DNA of 13,317 nucleotides, taken from positions 1-13,317 of the forward strand of contig VFKJ01000059.1 in assembly GCA_009885595.1 (NCBI GenBank), given 5' to 3'. The stretch's first letter is position 1. The number at the start of each line of letters is the position of its first letter. A model generated the notes under the pieces. That model was not told where the DNA came from. It did not search any database and saw only the letters and a list, made by a program, of their open reading frames with translations. Source of the stretch: Myxococcales bacterium. GTDB taxonomy: Bacteria > Myxococcota > Myxococcia > Myxococcales > Myxococcaceae. Positions 11,636 to 13,317 of the stretch are shown here, in pieces. Made by a program: the position numbers and the translations under genes.

Positions 11636-13011
11636 TTCTTCTGACCCAGCGCCGCCAGGATCTCGGCTTCGGTCACCAGCCCGCGGGCCAACAGCGCCCG
11701 GGTGAGCCCGAGGACGAGCTTGGAGGGCATGAGGTGGTCGAGCGCACCGGTCCAGGCGCCGGGCTCGCTGGGGACCGAGACGGGGGCTTCCGAGGGCTCG
11801 GTGCGCAGCCACTCAGGCAGCGCGTCAGCGGGGCTCGCCAGCGGCGCAGGGGCGGCAGTGCCGGTGAGCTCAGGCGCGGGCGCCGTCGGCTGAGGCGGCG
11901 GAATGGCGATCGAGCTCAAGGACGAGCCGCTCGAGGCGAACGGAAGATCGGACTTCGTGTGCACGTTGGGCACCGGGGAGCCCCCGAAGAACGGGGTGTC
12001 CATCACGGGCCCGGTGCCTTCCCTGAGCAGCAGTTCCCCGAGGGAACCGGTGCCTTCCTTCAGCAGCATGTCCAGCAGCGGGCCCGTGCCCTCGCGAATG
12101 CCCATGAGCACCGGGCCCGAGCCCTCCGAGAGTTCTCCGAGCTCCGCGGGCTCAGGCTCAACTTCGGCCTCCGCGACCGGCGGCGGGAGGTGCTCGGGCT
12201 CGGGGACGACGATCGCGGGCATCTCGAGGATGGTGGCCGCCGCGGGCTCTGGCTCGAGGCTGGTGCCCATGATCGGCTCGGGCATCGGCTCCTCGGGCGG
12301 CCTGGCAGGAATGCCGGTGCGCGCGGACTCGAGGTTGAGATCGCCGAAGAGATCCTCCGCCAGCGGGGAGTTCGGAGCGGGCGCGGGCGAGGGGCGCGGA
12401 ACGAGGTGCAGGTCGGCGGTGTGGACGGGGGCGATCACCGGCACCGGAGAGGGCGCCGAGGTGATCGCCGCGGACGCCGACAGCTCCGGCAGCGGCTCGA
12501 GGATGAGCGCGCCAAAGAGCTCGTCGGCGCTGGGGATCGGCGCGATCGGGGGCGCGATGCTCGGAAACACCGGGTCGCCCGGGCTCGGCGCGAAGATGCC
12601 CGAGAGGGTCGCGTGCAGCGCGTCGATCTCGTCTCCGCCCGCGACGTGCACGTGCACCTTCGTCCACTGCTGCTCGAGCACCGCCAGCACCTCGATGTTG
12701 GCGAGGTCAGCCATGGCGATCGACAGCTCGGTGCCTTCCGACCTCAGCGGCACCACGCGGAACTGCCGCTGCAGATCGAGCGGCACCAGGTCGAGCACCG
12801 CCTGCGGCAGCTGGGGCAGGTCGACGTACGGCAGCTCGTACTGTTGGGCCAGCGCGCGGGCGAGCTGCGCCGAGGTCAGCTTGCCGGTGGCGACCAGCAG
12901 CTCGCCGAGGCGGCTGGGCTCACCCGCGGCCTGATCGGCGAGCGCAGCGGAGACGTCGGCGCCGCTCACGGCCCCGGAGGACACCAGGATCTCGCCCAGC
13001 TTCTTCTTCAT
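11632..13011 (-). CDS. MshEN-domain protein, predicted c-di-GMP receptor with long disordered linker
   Basis: A 459-residue protein with the N-terminal domain of PilB/GspE/MshE ATPases but no ATPase domain. Two 24-residue MshEN motifs are visible. The first, residues 4-27, has K4-L5-G6, G13 and Q27. The second, residues 34-57, has R34-L35-G36, G43, L50, L54 and Q57. In MshE this tandem motif binds c-di-GMP; here the first Arg is Lys and the spacer is six residues. The globular part continues to about 140, as in GspE_N. Residues 141-425 are Pro/Ala/Glu-rich, containing LFG-x-L-x-LE twice (165-172 and 221-228) and four EGTG-type repeats. A helical end (426-459) includes LLARGLVTEAEILAAL. AGGAAG (13022-13017) is the ribosome site. 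It is coupled to dppD by a GTGA overlap. Confidence 0.8.
   Translation of the reverse strand: MKKKLGEILVSSGAVSGADVSAALADQAAGEPSRLGELLVATGKLTSAQLARALAQQYELPYVDLPQLPQAVLDLVPLDLQRQFRVVPLRSEGTELSIAMADLANIEVLAVLEQQWTKVHVHVAGGDEIDALHATLSGIFAPSPGDPVFPSIAPPIAPIPSADELFGALILEPLPELSASAAITSAPSPVPVIAPVHTADLHLVPRPSPAPAPNSPLAEDLFGDLNLESARTGIPARPPEEPMPEPIMGTSLEPEPAAATILEMPAIVVPEPEHLPPPVAEAEVEPEPAELGELSEGSGPVLMGIREGTGPLLDMLLKEGTGSLGELLLREGTGPVMDTPFFGGSPVPNVHTKSDLPFASSGSSLSSIAIPPPQPTAPAPELTGTAAPAPLASPADALPEWLRTEPSEAPVSVPSEPGAWTGALDHLMPSKLVLGLTRALLARGLVTEAEILAALGQKK
11998..12126 (-). repeat. Tandem EGTG repeat within the MshEN protein
   Basis: Residues 296-338 consist of units beginning EGSG or EGTG: 296-306 (11 residues), 307-318 (12), 319-330 (12) and a partial unit from 331. 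The remainder of each unit is hydrophobic and Leu-rich, for example PLLDMLLK and SLGELLLR. The units are diverged at DNA level, so this is an established protein repeat and not a recent slippage product. Confidence 0.75.
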
Positions 13012-13017
13012 CCGTGC

Positions 13018-13060
13018 TTCCTGGTCGCTACGCCTTGGCGCATCTTCCGCTTCGCTCCGG
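13018..13060. repeat. Structured dispersed repeat, copy B (truncated, before the MshEN gene)
   Basis: The plus strand GGTCGCTACGCCTTGGCGCA (13023-13042), followed by TCTTCCGCTTCGCTCCGG, matches the left half of copies A and C; the hairpin half is missing. It fills most of the 55-base gap between the upstream gene and the MshEN gene. Its end forms the AGGAAG ribosome site of the MshEN gene. Read in the MshEN frame it would give SEAEDAPRRSDQEAR, nearly the peptide of copy A, just before the ATG. Confidence 0.72.
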
Positions 13061-13066
13061 TGATTT

Positions 13067-13317
13067 TCAGCGTTTCACCTTGGCCAGGTATTCCTCGCGC
13101 GTGAAGACGCCCTTCTCGATCATCAGCTCGACCATCCCCTTGAGCGCGGTGACTTCCTTGCGCTGCGCTTCCTCGATGGCGCGGATCTGCTCGGAAGGCG
13201 ACCTGGTGGCGGCGGCTTCCTGGGTCGAGGTGCGCGGGGGCGCCGCCGCCGGCGGCATCTTGATGGCGGCCGCCGCGGGGTTGGTGCTGCGCCGCTCCGG
13301 GGCCTTCACGTCGTCGA
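13067..13317 (-). CDS. Unrecognised protein, C-terminal fragment
   Basis: The reading frame is open to the right edge and ends at TGA (13069-13067); 83 codons are visible. A GTG at 13309 could be internal or a start and cannot be judged. The first part is Ala/Pro-rich. The end (about the last 44 residues) is a helical segment, SPSEQIRAIEEAQRKEVTAL then MVELMIEKGVFTREEYLAKV. This 'EKG-V-x-REEY' style also occurs in bacterial helical adaptor ends and resembles the C-terminus of the next protein (LLARGLVTEAEILAAL). No family is claimed. The 55-base distance to the MshEN gene fits one transcript. Confidence 0.6.
   Translation of the reverse strand, partial: DDVKAPERRSTNPAAAAIKMPPAAAPPRTSTQEAAATRSPSEQIRAIEEAQRKEVTALKGMVELMIEKGVFTREEYLAKVKR

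Noticed and set aside
11636..11812. An N-terminal extension of the DppD-like protein
   Set aside because: Arg/Pro-rich noise over the end of the MshEN gene. The GTG at 11635 gives a normal ABC N-terminus.
11734..13104. A long plus-strand open frame opposite the MshEN gene
   Set aside because: Arg/Gly/Asp-rich shadow of the proline- and glutamate-rich tail, with no recognisable domain or ribosome site.
1..13317. CRISPR array, tRNA, rRNA, insertion sequence or phage genes
   Set aside because: No regularly spaced repeats, no cloverleaf sequence and no transposase or phage protein were recognised. No gene-free stretch exceeds about 130 bases.

Overview
The window is GC-rich and every credible gene lies on the minus strand, so transcription runs from high to low coordinates. 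Gene content points to a myxobacterium (Myxococcota): Tad pilus proteins next to an FHA/TPR protein, a free-standing MshEN protein with a long Pro/Ala/Glu-rich tail, an ECF sigma factor with a very large membrane anti-sigma partner, and the order xseA-xseB-ispA. The taxonomic call is inference from content and base composition, not from a marker gene.

Region 1 (13317 to 9286) is a tightly packed set. It begins with the 3' end of an unrecognised gene and a short gap filled by a dispersed repeat. Next come an MshEN-domain protein (predicted c-di-GMP receptor), two DppD/DppF-type peptide-transporter ATPases and a small DUF2085-type membrane protein. The last four genes overlap by 1-4 bases (GTGA, GTGA, TGATG), so translational coupling is likely. 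No permease or solute-binding gene is in view.

Region 2 (9233 to 7004) is an ECF sigma factor followed four bases later by a zinc-finger, single-pass anti-sigma factor with a proline-rich distal region. Region 3 (6938 to 2140) is a partial Tad/Flp type IVb pilus locus: a short prepilin-like protein, CpaB, TadB, TadC and an FHA-TM-TPR protein. The secretin, the TadA ATPase and the prepilin peptidase are not here. A candidate promoter lies before cpaB. Region 4 (2143 to 1) is exonuclease VII (xseA, xseB) followed by the start of ispA. xseA starts at a TTG overlapping the stop of the FHA gene, so DNA repair and isoprenoid genes ride at the end of the pilus operon.

Two observations stand out. 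First, the exonuclease VII small subunit ends in DDDDVPF, a near copy of the protein-recruiting C-terminal tip of bacterial SSB. Second, short palindromic repeats have inserted in frame into several genes. One family has three copies here: in the prepilin leader, in a DppF loop and just before the MshEN gene. Two of the copies share a hairpin in which four of nine base pairs differ and all four are compensated. All three are read on the same strand and in the same frame, giving a recurring peptide. Two other repeat types occupy the XseA linker and the DppF N-terminus.
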